Part shown: positions 17,131 through 26,001 of the stretch, in pieces
How positions within the stretch are numbered: position 1 is the stretch's first letter
Layout: each line of letters begins with the position of its first letter
Origin: Anaerolineae bacterium
Lineage (GTDB): Bacteria > Chloroflexota > Anaerolineae > Aggregatilineales > Aggregatilineaceae
Direction: 5' to 3'
Length of the DNA stretch: 50,988 nucleotides
Assembly (NCBI GenBank): GCA_023382715.1
Contig: JAHDWP010000017.1
Span: forward strand, 17,772 to 68,759
Made by a program: the position numbers and the translations under genes
Notes under the pieces: model-generated
Database searches by the model: none
What the model saw: only the letters and a program-made list of their open reading frames with translations
Told to the model about the DNA's origin: nothing

Positions 17131-17567
17131 GCGTGGGCTGATGACTGCACGTAGGGGTAGTAGCGCAGGCTGGCCAGCACCAGCCCCAGACCAATGCCCA
17201 GGTAGAGGATGGCCAGCAGGTGGCGTGGCAGCGCCGAACGGCGCAGGACAATGCCCAGGCTCATCATGAAGGCGATCAGCAGGTAGGTGGGCGGCGACTG
17301 GAAGGCCAGCGGGTGAGCGCGCCCGGCCAGGCGGCCGATGCGCCGGATATTTTTATCGGCCACTCGCGAGAACTTGAAGCGATAGATCAGCGTGCCACAG
17401 ACCGCGCCAATGCTCAGGTGCAGCAGCGCGTGCGCTGTGTCTTCGGACGCCAGCCAACCGCAGGCGCGGGCGCAGAGCATCGCCCCTGCCGCGCCCCACA
17501 GCACTCCCGCCGCCAGGTACAGCCATCGCCGCCCGATGGTGGGCATTTTTGACCGCAGTGCGCCCAT
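17097..17567 (-). CDS. small multi-pass membrane protein, unknown function
   Basis: A 156-residue protein with about four predicted membrane helices: WLYLAAGVLWGAAGAMLCA, HALLHLSIGAVCGTLIY, YLLIAFMMSLGIVL and LLAILYLGIGLGLVLASL. I do not recognise a named family. The hydrophobic pattern argues that it is a real gene rather than an antisense frame, although its 3' end overlaps the convergent hydrolase gene by 34 bases. It lies downstream of the sdh operon on the same strand but about 200 bases beyond sdhD. Confidence 0.65.
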   Translation of the reverse strand: MGALRSKMPTIGRRWLYLAAGVLWGAAGAMLCARACGWLASEDTAHALLHLSIGAVCGTLIYRFKFSRVADKNIRRIGRLAGRAHPLAFQSPPTYLLIAFMMSLGIVLRRSALPRHLLAILYLGIGLGLVLASLRYYPYVQSSAHAQVSASESAGN

Positions 17568-17712
17568 GATCGCTCTCCACAGACTGGTACGGGTGTTTCA
17601 GGATGATCCTACACTCATTCTAGCGTGTTCTCTGTCTGGGGTCATTGACTTTCGTCAAGTGGGGGCGCGCAAGGTTGTTGCCGGATCGCTTGCCGTGCGG
17701 ATTTTGGCCTCA

Positions 17713-17755
17713 CCCCCGCTCAGCGCCGAGCGGGGGCGAGACAAGACTTCGGAAG
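17713..17755. repeat. GC hairpin plus R1 half-site downstream of sdhD
   Basis: A 9-base-pair stem (CCCCCGCTC 17713-17721 with GAGCGGGGG 17728-17736) is followed by AGACTTCGGAAG (17744-17755), which matches one half of the R1 repeat. It lies just after the sdhD stop on the minus strand, but no T-run follows the stem on that strand. Confidence 0.5.
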
Positions 17756-17766
17756 CAGCGTTCAGC

Positions 17767-18081
17767 TCAGAACGTCAGGATCGTCCGCGTGCCGTAGACG
17801 AACAGCAACACGCCGGCGACGGCGCCGGCCCAGGCCAGCGCCCGTTTATAGACGCTGAAGCGCTGCACGTCGGTGATGACCATATACGCGCCGGTCAGCG
17901 CGTGAGTCAGCACGGCGACCAGAAAGGCGATGTCTATCGCTTTCCACAGCGGGTCGTCCAGCCGCTCCAGCACGCGATCCACGTCAATGTGGCCCGGCGG
18001 ATAGTGCACCACCACCATATGGAGCGTCAGGAAGACGAGCAGCGCCACCGCGCTCCAGCGTTGCATCAGGAAGATTCGCAT
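17767..18081 (-). CDS. sdhD: succinate dehydrogenase membrane anchor subunit SdhD
   Basis: A 104-residue, three-helix membrane anchor that, with SdhC, carries haem b and the quinone site of complex II. Segments ALLVFLTLHMVVVHY, IAFLVAVLTHALTGAYMVI and LAWAGAVAGVLLFVYGTRTI form the three helices; the His in THALTGAY is a candidate haem ligand. It lies 12 bases after sdhC as the last gene of the sdhABCD operon. Sequence conservation in this subunit is always low, so the call relies on size, topology and position, which agree well. Confidence 0.88.
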   Translation of the reverse strand: MRIFLMQRWSAVALLVFLTLHMVVVHYPPGHIDVDRVLERLDDPLWKAIDIAFLVAVLTHALTGAYMVITDVQRFSVYKRALAWAGAVAGVLLFVYGTRTILTF

Positions 18082-18093
18082 GGTCGCCCCCTC

Positions 18094-18447
18094 TCAGCCT
18101 TCCAGCGCGAACAGCAGGATCGGCACCCCGCCAGCGATGACGAGGATGCCGGACACGACGATCACGGCGTAGAACAGCCCGCGCCGGTACTCGGTCACCT
18201 GGAAGTAGTGGCCGATCAGCAGGCGGATGCCGTCCACGCCGTGATAGACCACCGCCGCCAGCAGCCCGATCTCCAGCAGGCGAAAGAAGGGCTTGCCCAG
18301 AAATTCCATGCGATCGTTGAACGTCTCCGCGCCGCTGTTGATGCCGCCGATGACCCACATATGCAGCAGCAGGTAGATCACCAGGGCCACCCCCGTCAGG
18401 CGGCGCAGGACGAAGGCGATGAAGCCAGTGCTGCGATACATGCTCAC
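18094..18447 (-). CDS. sdhC: succinate dehydrogenase cytochrome b556 subunit SdhC
   Basis: A 117-residue membrane subunit with three helices. The family signature HMWVIGGINSG after LLL and the haem-ligand segment VVYHGVDGIRLLIGHY are clear. With SdhD it anchors the catalytic SdhAB to the membrane and passes electrons to quinone. Its start overlaps the sdhB stop by four bases (ATGA), which suggests translational coupling. No signal peptide is expected. Confidence 0.93.
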   Translation of the reverse strand: MSMYRSTGFIAFVLRRLTGVALVIYLLLHMWVIGGINSGAETFNDRMEFLGKPFFRLLEIGLLAAVVYHGVDGIRLLIGHYFQVTEYRRGLFYAVIVVSGILVIAGGVPILLFALEG

Positions 18448-19259
18448 TCACCTCCTGAAAGCGCCGGGGCCTCGCCCACGACCTCGATGGGCTGGTCGAG
18501 CCGGCGCTGGCGCTCGGCGCGCGCAGCCTCAAATGCCCCACGCTTGATGACCAGCTTGCGCAGCGTCTCGATGGCCTCGGTCGGGTTCAGACCTTTGGGG
18601 CAGGCGTCTATGCAGTTGAAGATGGTGTGACAGCGGTACACCCCGTCGCCGCGATCCAGGTCGGCCAGGCGCTCGGCGGGCGCGCTGTCGCGCGGGTCGA
18701 GCACGCGCAAGAACGCTTTGAGCAGCGCGTGCGGCCCGATGTACTGCTTGGTCAGGGCGATGACCTGGCACGATGAGTAGCACGCGCCGCACATGATGCA
18801 GTGCTCAGCGTCGCGCAGCGCGGCGACTTCCTCCGCGCTCATGCGGAACTCCTTTTCGGGGATGTTCTCCGGCGGGATCAGCCAGGGCTTGACGCGCTGG
18901 TACTGCTCCCAGAAGCTGGTGCGGTCTACGACCAGGTCCTTGATGATCGGCAGGTAGGCCAGCGGGCGCAGGGTGAGCACCCCATGGCGATCCACGTGCT
19001 CGCGCAGCGGCGCGTCGCAGACGAGCATGTGCCTGCCGTTGACGTTCATCGCGCAGCTTCCGCAGATGGCGTGGCGGCACGAGCGCCGAAAGGTCAGGCT
19101 GCCATCCTGCTCCTCTTTGATCTCGTGCAGAGCGTCGAGGATGGTCTTGCCCGGCGGGGCCTTGACCTGGAACGCTTGCAGATACGGTTTCTTATCGGCA
19201 TCCGGGTTGAAGCGCTGGATGCGAATGGTTACGGTGGGGACAGAGCCATTTGTCGCCAT
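18444..19259 (-). CDS. sdhB: succinate dehydrogenase iron-sulfur subunit SdhB
   Basis: A 271-residue Fe-S subunit of complex II. The ATG at 19259 is chosen because the ferredoxin-like domain begins directly (TVTIRIQRFNPDADKKPYLQ); the frame stays open to 19313 without support. Ligands are visible for all three clusters: [2Fe-2S] in CRHAICGSCAMNVNGRHMLVC, where spacing is standard, [4Fe-4S] in CIMCGACYSSC, and [3Fe-4S] in CHTIFNCIDACPKGLNP. It passes electrons from the SdhA FAD to the membrane quinone site. It is coupled to sdhC by a 4-base overlap and lies 140 bases after sdhA. Confidence 0.96.
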   Translation of the reverse strand: MATNGSVPTVTIRIQRFNPDADKKPYLQAFQVKAPPGKTILDALHEIKEEQDGSLTFRRSCRHAICGSCAMNVNGRHMLVCDAPLREHVDRHGVLTLRPLAYLPIIKDLVVDRTSFWEQYQRVKPWLIPPENIPEKEFRMSAEEVAALRDAEHCIMCGACYSSCQVIALTKQYIGPHALLKAFLRVLDPRDSAPAERLADLDRGDGVYRCHTIFNCIDACPKGLNPTEAIETLRKLVIKRGAFEAARAERQRRLDQPIEVVGEAPALSGGE

Positions 19260-19399
19260 ACACAATGCCTCCGGCGAAAAATTTTTCAGTGATCGGTGCA
19301 GTGGCCAGCTCACTTCCGGCCTGCCTGCCAGCGCTATGCCACGCGCAGGGGTTCAATGACTGGCGGCTGATAACTGAAAACTGGTGACTGACAACTCTC
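19260..19399. other. sdhA-sdhB spacer with CTGAnnG low-complexity repeat
   Basis: The 140-base spacer within the sdh operon contains a run of degenerate CTGA-type units (about 19357-19397, for example GCTGATAACTGAAAACTGG). Similar runs occur near 159-191, 22872-22900, 36320-36360 and 38078-38120. No gene is seen. Confidence 0.55.
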
Positions 19400-21202
19400 T
19401 CAATACTTTCGTTCCTGCGGCGGGTACTTCTCCCAGTCAATGGTCACGCCCTTGTAGCTCAGCGCGGGGCCGTCGGGTGTCTTGTGGGCCAGGGTGTGCC
19501 TGAGCCAGTTCTCGTCGTCGCGCTTGGGGTAGTCGGTGCGGGCGTGCGCGCCCCGGCTCTCGGTGCGCTCCAGCGCGCTGACGGCGATCACCTCGCTGAA
19601 GATGAGCAGGTTCTCCGTCTCGATGGCCCCCAGCACGTCGGTGTTGAAGCGCCGGCTGCGATCCATGACGCGCGCGCGCTCGAAGCGTTCTTGCAGGGCG
19701 CGGATGTCGGCCAGGGCGGTCTTCAGCCGTGCTTCGTCGCGGAAGATGCCGGCATTGACGGTCATCGTCTCCTTGAGCGCGCGGGCAAGCGCCGCCCAGG
19801 ACTCGCCCTTGCCGCCCGGCGGATCGCTCATCAGGTGGGCGATGCGCCGCTGAGCGGGTGCTGCCGGGTCGCCCTCGACCGGCTGGAGCGCCGCGCCACC
19901 CTTGACGAACTCGGCGATGGCGTAGCCGGCCCGCCGCCCGAAGACAGACGCATCGAGCAGGCTGTTGGTGCCCAGGCGGTTGGCCCCGTGCACGCTGATA
20001 CAGGCGCATTCTCCGGCGGCGTACAGGCCGATGACGGGCGTCCCTTCGGCATCGGCGATCACCTGGCCGTCCGCGTTGGCCGGGATGCCGCCCATGCTGT
20101 AGTGGGCGGTCGGCTGGATGGGGCACAGCCCGTCTATGATGTCCACGCCGACGAACTTGAGGGCGATGTCGCGCACCTGGGGCAGCCGCTCCATGATCTT
20201 GTCGCGGCCCAGGTGACGCAGGTCCAGGTAGATGCCCTGGCCGTCCTCCTCCACGCCGCGCCCTTCGTCAATCTCGCGCTGCTCAGAGCGGCTGACCAGG
20301 TCGCGCGGGGCCAGCTCCATCTTGTCCGGCGCATAGCGTTCCATGAAGCGCTCGCCAGCCTTGTTGAGCAGGTAGCCGCCCTCGCCGCGACAGGCTTCGC
20401 TCATCAGGATGCCGTGCCGATAGAGGCCCGTCGGGTGGAACTGCACGAACTCCATGTCCATCAGCGGGATGCCGGCGTTGTAGGCGATAGCCACGCCGTC
20501 GCCCGTGTTGGCGGTGGCGTTGGAGGTGATCTTCCAGGCGCGCCCATAGCCGCCTGTGCCGAACATGACCGCCTTGGCGCGCATGGGGATGATCGCGCCC
20601 GTCTGAATGTTCATGGCGACCACGCCCTTGCAGACGCGGTCTTCCACGATCAGGTCGAGGGCGAACCACTCGCTGTAGAACTTGACGCCGTGCTTGAGCG
20701 CCTGCTCGTGGATGGTGTGCAGCAGGACGTGACCCGTCCAGTCGGCGGCGTAGTTGGCGCGGGGTGTGCTGTGCCCGCCAAAGCGCCGCTGAGCGATGCG
20801 CCCGTCGGGCGTGCGGCTGAAGACACAGCCCATGTGCTCGTAGGCGTAAACGATGTCAATGGCGTCCTTGACCATGATCTCGATCGCGTCCTGGTCGCCC
20901 AGCCAGTCCGACCCCTTGATGGTGTCGAACATGTGCAGCTCCCAGCTATCAATCGGCTCGGCGTCGGGGGGAATCTGCTCCAGGGGGCCGCGCGGGCCAG
21001 TGCCCGCAACGGGGCGAACGTTGTTCAGCGCGGCGGCGATGCCACCCTGGGCCGCCCCGCTGTGCGAGCGCAGCGGGTGCAGCTTGGACAGCACGCCGAC
21101 ATCGCGCACGCCCGCTTCCATCGCGGACATGGCCGCCCAGGTGCCGGCCAGCCCCGCCCCGACGACGATCACATCGTGCGTGATGACGTCTGATGGTGCC
21201 AT
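19400..21202 (-). CDS. sdhA: succinate dehydrogenase flavoprotein subunit SdhA
   Basis: A 600-residue flavoprotein that oxidises succinate to fumarate in the TCA cycle and complex II. The ATG at 21202 has an AGAGGA site upstream and begins at the FAD-binding strand ([16 protein letters not shown]); the frame is open to 21334 but unsupported. The FAD-linking and active-site segments are present: [19 protein letters not shown] with the histidine that carries [60 protein letters not shown] and [20 protein letters not shown]. It is the first gene of sdhABCD. Reverse fumarate reductase function cannot be excluded from sequence alone, but gene order and SdhCD type favour SDH. Confidence 0.97.
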   Translation of the reverse strand: MAPSDVITHDVIVVGAGLAGTWAAMSAMEAGVRDVGVLSKLHPLRSHSGAAQGGIAAALNNVRPVAGTGPRGPLEQIPPDAEPIDSWELHMFDTIKGSDWLGDQDAIEIMVKDAIDIVYAYEHMGCVFSRTPDGRIAQRRFGGHSTPRANYAADWTGHVLLHTIHEQALKHGVKFYSEWFALDLIVEDRVCKGVVAMNIQTGAIIPMRAKAVMFGTGGYGRAWKITSNATANTGDGVAIAYNAGIPLMDMEFVQFHPTGLYRHGILMSEACRGEGGYLLNKAGERFMERYAPDKMELAPRDLVSRSEQREIDEGRGVEEDGQGIYLDLRHLGRDKIMERLPQVRDIALKFVGVDIIDGLCPIQPTAHYSMGGIPANADGQVIADAEGTPVIGLYAAGECACISVHGANRLGTNSLLDASVFGRRAGYAIAEFVKGGAALQPVEGDPAAPAQRRIAHLMSDPPGGKGESWAALARALKETMTVNAGIFRDEARLKTALADIRALQERFERARVMDRSRRFNTDVLGAIETENLLIFSEVIAVSALERTESRGAHARTDYPKRDDENWLRHTLAHKTPDGPALSYKGVTIDWEKYPPQERKY

Positions 21203-21633
21203 AAGCGAATCCTCTGAAAACTCCTTATGCCTAATACTCTCTTGTGTGCCAGCAGTCCCGGCGCGCCCGTCAGCCTGTTGACTGGCGGCCCGCCAGCGCC
21301 TGGAAAGGTGTGTAGTGGATCGCGGTCTGGGCACCTCCTGCTACATCGGCAGCGTGGCTTTTGTACATTCGCTTTTTCAGTGTAGCACTGCTGCCCGCCG
21401 CGCCGATAGTTACAATGCTCCTAAAGGCGCGACCCATTTGAACACGCCGGATCGCAGAGTAGCCTCGCAATAGACTTCCGAAGTTTTCGGAAACTTCGGA
21501 AGTCTGGCGTGCGAGCGCCCCTGCCCGGCAGGTTTTCCCCACCCCCCGCCCGCTCTTTTTGCCCGCGCCGCCAAGCGGAGTAAGATTAGGCTCTGTGCCC
21601 GCTGCGCCGCGCCGTCGAAGGGGGAATCGCACC
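21203..21633. other. divergent intergenic region with R1 repeat
   Basis: A 431-base gap between the divergent sdhA and GNAT-like genes. It should carry both promoters, though no unambiguous -35/-10 pair was recognised. An intact R1 hairpin lies at 21472-21505. No gene is seen. Confidence 0.6.
21472..21505. repeat. R1 hairpin repeat, intact copy
   Basis: AGACTTCCGAAGTTT (21472-21486), loop TCGG, then the exact 15-base complement (21491-21505). Each arm is itself nearly self-complementary around its central base. It shares its arms with the copies at 30387 and 35092, while the loops differ. Confidence 0.92.
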
Positions 21634-22785
21634 ATGCCTGCTGCGCTGTCTGTGCGCCGGGTCGAGAGCAAGGCCGACCTGCGCACCTTCATCACTTTTC
21701 CCTGGACGGTCTACAAGGGCGATCCCTACTGGGTGCCGCCCCTGCTTTCCATGCAGAAGCACCGCCTCGACTACGCCCACGCCGCCGTCTGGGAGTACAT
21801 GGAAGGCGACAGCTTCATCGCCTGGCGCGGCCAACAGCCCGTCGGCACGATCACTGCCTTCATCAACCACCGCCACGACGAGTATTGGAACGAGCGCATA
21901 GGCTTCTTCGGCATGTTCGAGGCGCTCGACGATCAGGAAGCGGTCAGCGCCCTGCTGGAGACGGCGGCGGAGTACGTCGCGGCGAAAGGGGCGACCGCCC
22001 TGCGCGGCCCGGCCAGCTTCTCCACCAACGCCGAGTGCGGCCTGCTCATTGATGGCTTCGATGACCCGCCGGTGCTGCTCTACCCGTACAATCCGCCCTA
22101 CTACCAGCGCCTGATCGAGAACGCGCCCGGCTTCGCCAAAGTGATGGATCAGACCAGCTACCACATTACGCTGGAGAACGCTGGCCAGGCGCCCAAGCTG
22201 CAAAAGCTCTTTCGCATCACCGACCAGAACAACGCGCGGCGCGGCATCGTCGTGCGCACGGCGGACCCCACGCACCTGGCCGAAGAGTTCACGCTGCTCA
22301 AGGATATCTACAACCGGGCGTGGGAGAAGAACTGGGGCTTTGTGCCATTCTCGCCGCGCGAGCTGGACGAGATGGTGGACGAGATCGGCAAGTTCTTCGT
22401 CCCGGAGATGGCCTTTTTCGCCGAAATTGACGGCAAGCCGATCGCCTTTCTGCTCGGCCTGCCGGACATGAACCAGGCCCTGCACCGCGCCTACCCCCGC
22501 CCTGGCAAGCCAGAGCTGATCACGCTGCTCCAACTGCTGTGGCACTGGAAGGTGCGCTCCAAGATCACCCGTGTGCGGGTCATGCTGATGGGTGTGCAGG
22601 AAGGTTACCGGGGCATCGGCGTGGAAGCAGCCATGTTCATCCGGGCGTATCAGGCGGGCGCAACTTTGGGCTGGCACGACGCCGACGGTGGCTGGGTGCT
22701 GGAGACGAACACGGCCATGAGCCGCCTGGTGGAGGCGCTCAACGGGCAGGTGTACAAGCAATGGCGCTGGTACGAGCGCAAGCTG
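21634..22785 (+). CDS. GNAT-like N-acetyltransferase family protein, first tandem copy
   Basis: A 384-residue protein starting at the ATG at 21634 (stop ends about 22788). It belongs to a family of long GNAT-fold proteins (YghO-like) with an N-terminal half containing FPWTVYKGDPYWVPPLLSMQ and GATALRGPASFSTNAECGLL, and a C-terminal acyltransferase-like half with AEIDGKPIAFLLGLPDMNQAL and MGVQEGYRGIGVEAAMF, the last resembling the acetyl-CoA loop (R/Q-x-x-G-x-G/A). The substrate is unknown. A close paralogue follows 130 bases downstream on the same strand, indicating a tandem duplication. The paralogues share long identical stretches around PYNPPYYQRLIENAPGFAKV. Confidence 0.82.
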
Positions 22786-22918
22786 TAATTGGTGAGTGGT
22801 GGTTGGTGGTCGGCAGGGGCGCTGCTGCGCTGCACCCGGAAGGGGCCAGGCTCCCTGCCTGCTGAACCGCTCTGGCTGATAGCTGACGGCTGGTAGCTGT
22901 ATTCAAGGAGTTGCGCCC

Positions 22919-24085
22919 ATGCCTGTGCCGGTGACCGTGCACAAGGTTCAGAGCAAGACCGATTTCGATACTTTCCTCACCTTCCCCTGGATGCTCTACA
23001 AAGACGACCCGATCTGGGTGCCGCCGCTGCTCTCGATGCAGCGCCACAAGTTCGACAAGAGCAAGAACCCCACCTGGCAGCACCTGGAGGGCGACTACTT
23101 CATCGCCCGGCGTGGCGAGCAGGTGGTGGGCACCATCGCCGCCTTCATCAATCACCGCCACAACAAGTTCCAGGGCGAGCAGATCGGCTTCTTCGGCGCG
23201 TTCGAGGTGACCGATGACCAGGAGGCCGCCGATGCCCTGTTGCAAACGGCGGCGGACTATGTCGCAGCGAAAGGGGCAACCGCCCTGCGCGGCCCGGCGA
23301 CTTTCTCCACCAACGAGGAATGCGGCGTGCTGATCGAGGGCTTCGATGACCCGCCGCTGGTGCTCTACCCCTACAATCCGCCCTACTACCAGCGCCTGAT
23401 CGAGAACGCGCCCGGCTTCGCCAAAGTGATGGACCTGTGGAGCTACCACTTCACGCTGCAAAACGTTGGCCAGTCGGAGCGGGTGCAGCAAATGCTGCGC
23501 ATCATCCGCAAGAACAACGAGCGGCGCAGCATCACCGTCCGCCCGCCAGACAGCCGCCGCCTCAAGCAGGAATTCGCCATCCTCAAGGATATTTATAACC
23601 AGGCGTGGGAGAGGAACTGGGGCTTCGTGCCCTTCTCCGACGCCGAGCTGGACGACCTAGTGGCCAACCTGGGCACGTTCTACGACAAGCGCGTCGCCGT
23701 CTTCGCCGAGGTCAAGGGTCAGCCGGCGGGTTTTCTGCTGGGCATACCGGACATGAACCAGGTGCTGCACCTGGCCTATCCCCGCCCCGGCAAGCCGGAG
23801 CTGCTGACCAAGCTGCAAATCCTGTGGCACTGGAAAGCGCGCTCCAAGATCAGGCGGCTGCGCATCCCGCTGATGGGCGTGCGCGCCGAGTTTCGCGGCA
23901 TCGGCGTGGAAGCGGCCCTGTTCAGCGAGCTTTACGAGCGAGCGCTCAGCTTCGCGCCCCAGACAGGCTGGTATTCCGCCGATGGCGGCTGGGTGCTGGA
24001 GACGAACGAGCCGATGCAGCGCCTGTGCGACATTCATAACGGGACGGTCTACAAGCGGTTTCGCTTTTACGAGCGGGCGCGCTGA
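22919..24085 (+). CDS. GNAT-like N-acetyltransferase family protein, second tandem copy
   Basis: A 388-residue paralogue of the preceding gene. The ATG at 22919 follows AAGGAG. It keeps every block of the first copy: FPWMLYKDDPIWVPPLLSMQ, GATALRGPATFSTNEECGVL, PYNPPYYQRLIENAPGFAKV, ILKDIYNQAWERNWGFVPFS, LGIPDMNQVLHLAYPRPGKP and MGVRAEFRGIGVEAALF. Differences are spread along the protein rather than clustered, suggesting an old duplication with both copies under selection. The 130-base spacer holds a GC-rich R4-like segment and CTGA-type repeats. The biochemical role is unknown; acyl-CoA-dependent transfer is inferred from the fold. Confidence 0.82.
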   Translation: MPVPVTVHKVQSKTDFDTFLTFPWMLYKDDPIWVPPLLSMQRHKFDKSKNPTWQHLEGDYFIARRGEQVVGTIAAFINHRHNKFQGEQIGFFGAFEVTDDQEAADALLQTAADYVAAKGATALRGPATFSTNEECGVLIEGFDDPPLVLYPYNPPYYQRLIENAPGFAKVMDLWSYHFTLQNVGQSERVQQMLRIIRKNNERRSITVRPPDSRRLKQEFAILKDIYNQAWERNWGFVPFSDAELDDLVANLGTFYDKRVAVFAEVKGQPAGFLLGIPDMNQVLHLAYPRPGKPELLTKLQILWHWKARSKIRRLRIPLMGVRAEFRGIGVEAALFSELYERALSFAPQTGWYSADGGWVLETNEPMQRLCDIHNGTVYKRFRFYERAR

Positions 24086-24210
24086 GCGAGCCGCGTAGCG
24101 CCAGACCGGCGACGGTGTTACTTCATTGTAGTGCTGGAGAGATTCAAACGCCCTCCAACCTGCCTATCGGATAGCTATGCGTCTAGCAGACTATACAAGG
24201 AGCACCGAAT

Positions 24211-24435
24211 ATGGCACTCGTAGACTTCCTGGCAAGCTCGATGGGGCGCTGGCTGCGCATCGTCGTAGGGATCGCGCTGATCCTGATCGGCCTGCTGGTG
24301 CTCGAGGGCACTGGCGGGGTCGTGGTGGCCATCATCGGGCTGGTGCCGCTGGCAGCGGGCGTCTTCGATTTCTGCATTCTGGCGCCGCTGCTCGGCCTGG
24401 CGTTCTGGGGCCGGGAGATCCGCCAGCGCAAATAG
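24211..24435 (+). CDS. small membrane protein, DUF2892-like
   Basis: A 74-residue protein with two membrane helices (WLRIVVGIALILIGLLVL and a second around AIIGLVPLAAGVFDFCILAP). The MGRWLRIVVGIALI opening, the central glycines and the FC-x-LAPLLG ending fit the YgaP-like transmembrane domain family (DUF2892), which occurs alone or fused to rhodanese domains. A lone domain like this has no assigned function. An AAGGAG site precedes the ATG. A hairpin that may end its transcript follows 29 bases after the stop. Confidence 0.75.
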   Translation: MALVDFLASSMGRWLRIVVGIALILIGLLVLEGTGGVVVAIIGLVPLAAGVFDFCILAPLLGLAFWGREIRQRK

Positions 24436-24463
24436 CCTCTGGGCAAAGCTGTTCTGAACGCGC

Positions 24464-24498
24464 GCGGGTCGCTCGTAGCTGAGCGGCCCGCCGTCTTT
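24464..24498 (+). terminator. putative terminator after the DUF2892-like gene
   Basis: GCGGGTCGCTC (24464-24474) pairs with GAGCGGCCCGC (24481-24491) with one G-U pair and a 6-base loop, followed by a short, weak T-rich stretch (CGTCTTT). A rho-independent terminator is possible, but the U-tract is poor. Confidence 0.45.
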
Positions 24499-24510
24499 GG
24501 CGTGCCTCGC

Positions 24511-24610
24511 CATCCCCGGCCCTTCTTCCACGAGAGATATTGTTGGCGAAATGCTTCCGTAGGGGCGTATGGCAATACGCCTCTACGGGGCCGCAGCAGA
24601 GCAGCGCCCC
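24511..24610 (+). repeat. composite repeat R5-R2-R4
   Basis: R5 (24511-24552, beginning CATCCCCGGCCCTTCTTCCA) is matched by a reverse-oriented copy at about 42453-42495, with the first 28 bases identical. It is followed by an R2 palindrome (24557-24588, CCGTAGGGGCGTAT with its imperfect complement) and an R4 element (GCAGCAGAGCAGCGCCCC). In the 42.4-kb copy the sequence passes straight from AGGGG to CCGCAGCAG without the 25 bases that complete the R2 palindrome here. Confidence 0.8.
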
Positions 24611-24777
24611 GACGAAACCAGCGCGTGCTTCGTTCGCCAAAATACCACACGGGAGAAGGCGAAGAGAGCGGCGGGCCTGCTCCCTTCTCCCACACTGCGC
24701 GCAGGGACGGAACTGGGAGATACAGGCACTTATGGACAATGTTTGGCCGTCAACGAAGAGGGGACGTAAGTGCAGAG

Positions 24778-24814
24778 CCAAGTCCCCTCTCCGCGTGTGG
24801 AGAGGGGATTTAGG
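24778..24814. repeat. R3 palindromic repeat, copy 2
   Basis: CCAAGTCCCCTCTCC (24778-24792), the loop GCGTGT, and a near-complete complementary arm that is mismatched only toward its end. The left arm and loop are identical to the copy at 35-70. Confidence 0.85.
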
Positions 24815-24891
24815 GGGGAGGTAAACCCGCCCGCCAGGGTCTTTCAAACGGTCTCTGTTAATTTTTGCACGCATCCGCCGCCCGACTCCGT

Positions 24892-24921
24892 TTGCCAAGC
24901 GGTCGTGCGATCTTGTACAAT
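24892..24921 (+). promoter_or_regulatory. putative promoter of the dehydrogenase operon
   Basis: TTGCCA (24892-24897) and TACAAT (24916-24921) are separated by 18 bases, a reasonable sigma70-type pair about 90 bases before the E1alpha start codon. Confidence 0.5.
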
Positions 24922-25009
24922 TTCCCTATCGCCACAACGCTATTTCGTTCGCTTCACCATGGGCGTTACCCTGAACGCCCATTTTCACGCTGGCTGGGGG
25001 AGTCTGTAG

Positions 25010-25993
25010 ATGGCCAAACCGAACAAAGAAACGCTGCTTGACTGGTATCGGCAGATGGTGCTCATCCGCCGTTTTGAAGAACGCTGCGCCGAGCTGTACC
25101 AGCAAGGGCTGATTGGCGGCTTTCTGCACCTGTACATTGGGCAGGAAGCGACCGGCGTCGGCGCGGTGGCCGCGCTGGGGCCGAACGATCACGTGATCAC
25201 CGCCTACCGCGATCATGGCATCGCCCTGGCGCGCGGCGTTGACCCCAACCGCGCCATGGCCGAAATGATGGGCAAGCGCACTGGCGTCAGCGGCGGCAAG
25301 GGCGGCTCGATGCACCTGGCCGACCGCGCGCTGCATATGTGGGGCGGCTACGGCATCGTCGGCGGGCATCTGCCCCTGGCGGCGGGCATTGCCCTCAAGA
25401 TGAAGTACCTGGAAGAGGATGGCGTCGTGCTGGCCCTGATGGGCGATGGCTCGACGAATATCGGCTATTTCCACGAGTCGCTCAATCTCAGCGCCGTGTG
25501 GGATCTGCCCGTCGTCTGGCTGATCGAGAACAACCAGTACGGCATGGGCACCGCCGTCGAGCGCGCCAGCGGCGCCAAGGAGCTTATCCGCCGCGCCATG
25601 GCCTACAGCAGCGAAGACGGCAGCGGCATGAAGATGGGGCCGCGCGTGGACGGCATGGATGTGCTGGCCGTCTATGACGCGGTCAGCGAGGCCGCCGAAT
25701 ACGCCCGCAAGCACGGCCCTGTCCTCGTCGAGTCGCTCACCTATCGCCTGGAAGGGCACAGCATGGGCGATCCGCAGCGTTATCGCACCAAAGAAGAGGT
25801 CGAGTCCTTCGTAGTCAGCGGCCCCATTGGGCGCTTCCGCCACTACCTGACCGAGACCTATAAGGGCGTGGAGAAGGCGCTCGACAAGCTCGACGCCGAG
25901 GCGCTGCAAACCATTGATGACGCTGTTGAGTTCGCCAAGAGCAGCGACAACCCGACCTACGAAGACCTGATCAGCCACGTGTACGTTGACTAG
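25010..25993 (+). CDS. 2-oxoacid dehydrogenase E1 alpha (pyruvate/acetoin type)
   Basis: A 327-residue E1alpha. The thiamine diphosphate motif is clear: GDGSTNIGYFHESLNLSAVW followed by IENNQYGMGT. Other signatures are FLHLYIGQEATGVGA, the HGIALARG loop, MMGKRTGVSGGKGGSMH and YRLEGHSMGDPQRYR. With E1beta it decarboxylates a 2-oxoacid and reductively acetylates the E2 lipoyl group. Sequence and operon order (alpha-beta-E2) fit both pyruvate dehydrogenase and acetoin dehydrogenase; the choice cannot be made here. The start, an ATG at 25010, is preceded by a GGGGAG-like site. It lies 8 bases before the E1beta gene. Confidence 0.93.
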   Translation: MAKPNKETLLDWYRQMVLIRRFEERCAELYQQGLIGGFLHLYIGQEATGVGAVAALGPNDHVITAYRDHGIALARGVDPNRAMAEMMGKRTGVSGGKGGSMHLADRALHMWGGYGIVGGHLPLAAGIALKMKYLEEDGVVLALMGDGSTNIGYFHESLNLSAVWDLPVVWLIENNQYGMGTAVERASGAKELIRRAMAYSSEDGSGMKMGPRVDGMDVLAVYDAVSEAAEYARKHGPVLVESLTYRLEGHSMGDPQRYRTKEEVESFVVSGPIGRFRHYLTETYKGVEKALDKLDAEALQTIDDAVEFAKSSDNPTYEDLISHVYVD

Positions 25994-26001
25994 AGGGGGC
26001 T

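Larger units (their letters stand above)
24436..25009. other. repeat-rich intergenic region before the dehydrogenase operon
   Basis: This 574-base gap holds no convincing gene. In order it contains a putative terminator (24464-24498), an R5 element (24511-24552), an R2 palindrome (24557-24588), an R4 GC element (24587-24610), an R3 palindrome (24778-24814) and a promoter-like pair before the E1alpha gene. R5, R2 and R4 abut, and an R5-R4 pair without the R2 core occurs at 42422-42495. Confidence 0.7.
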
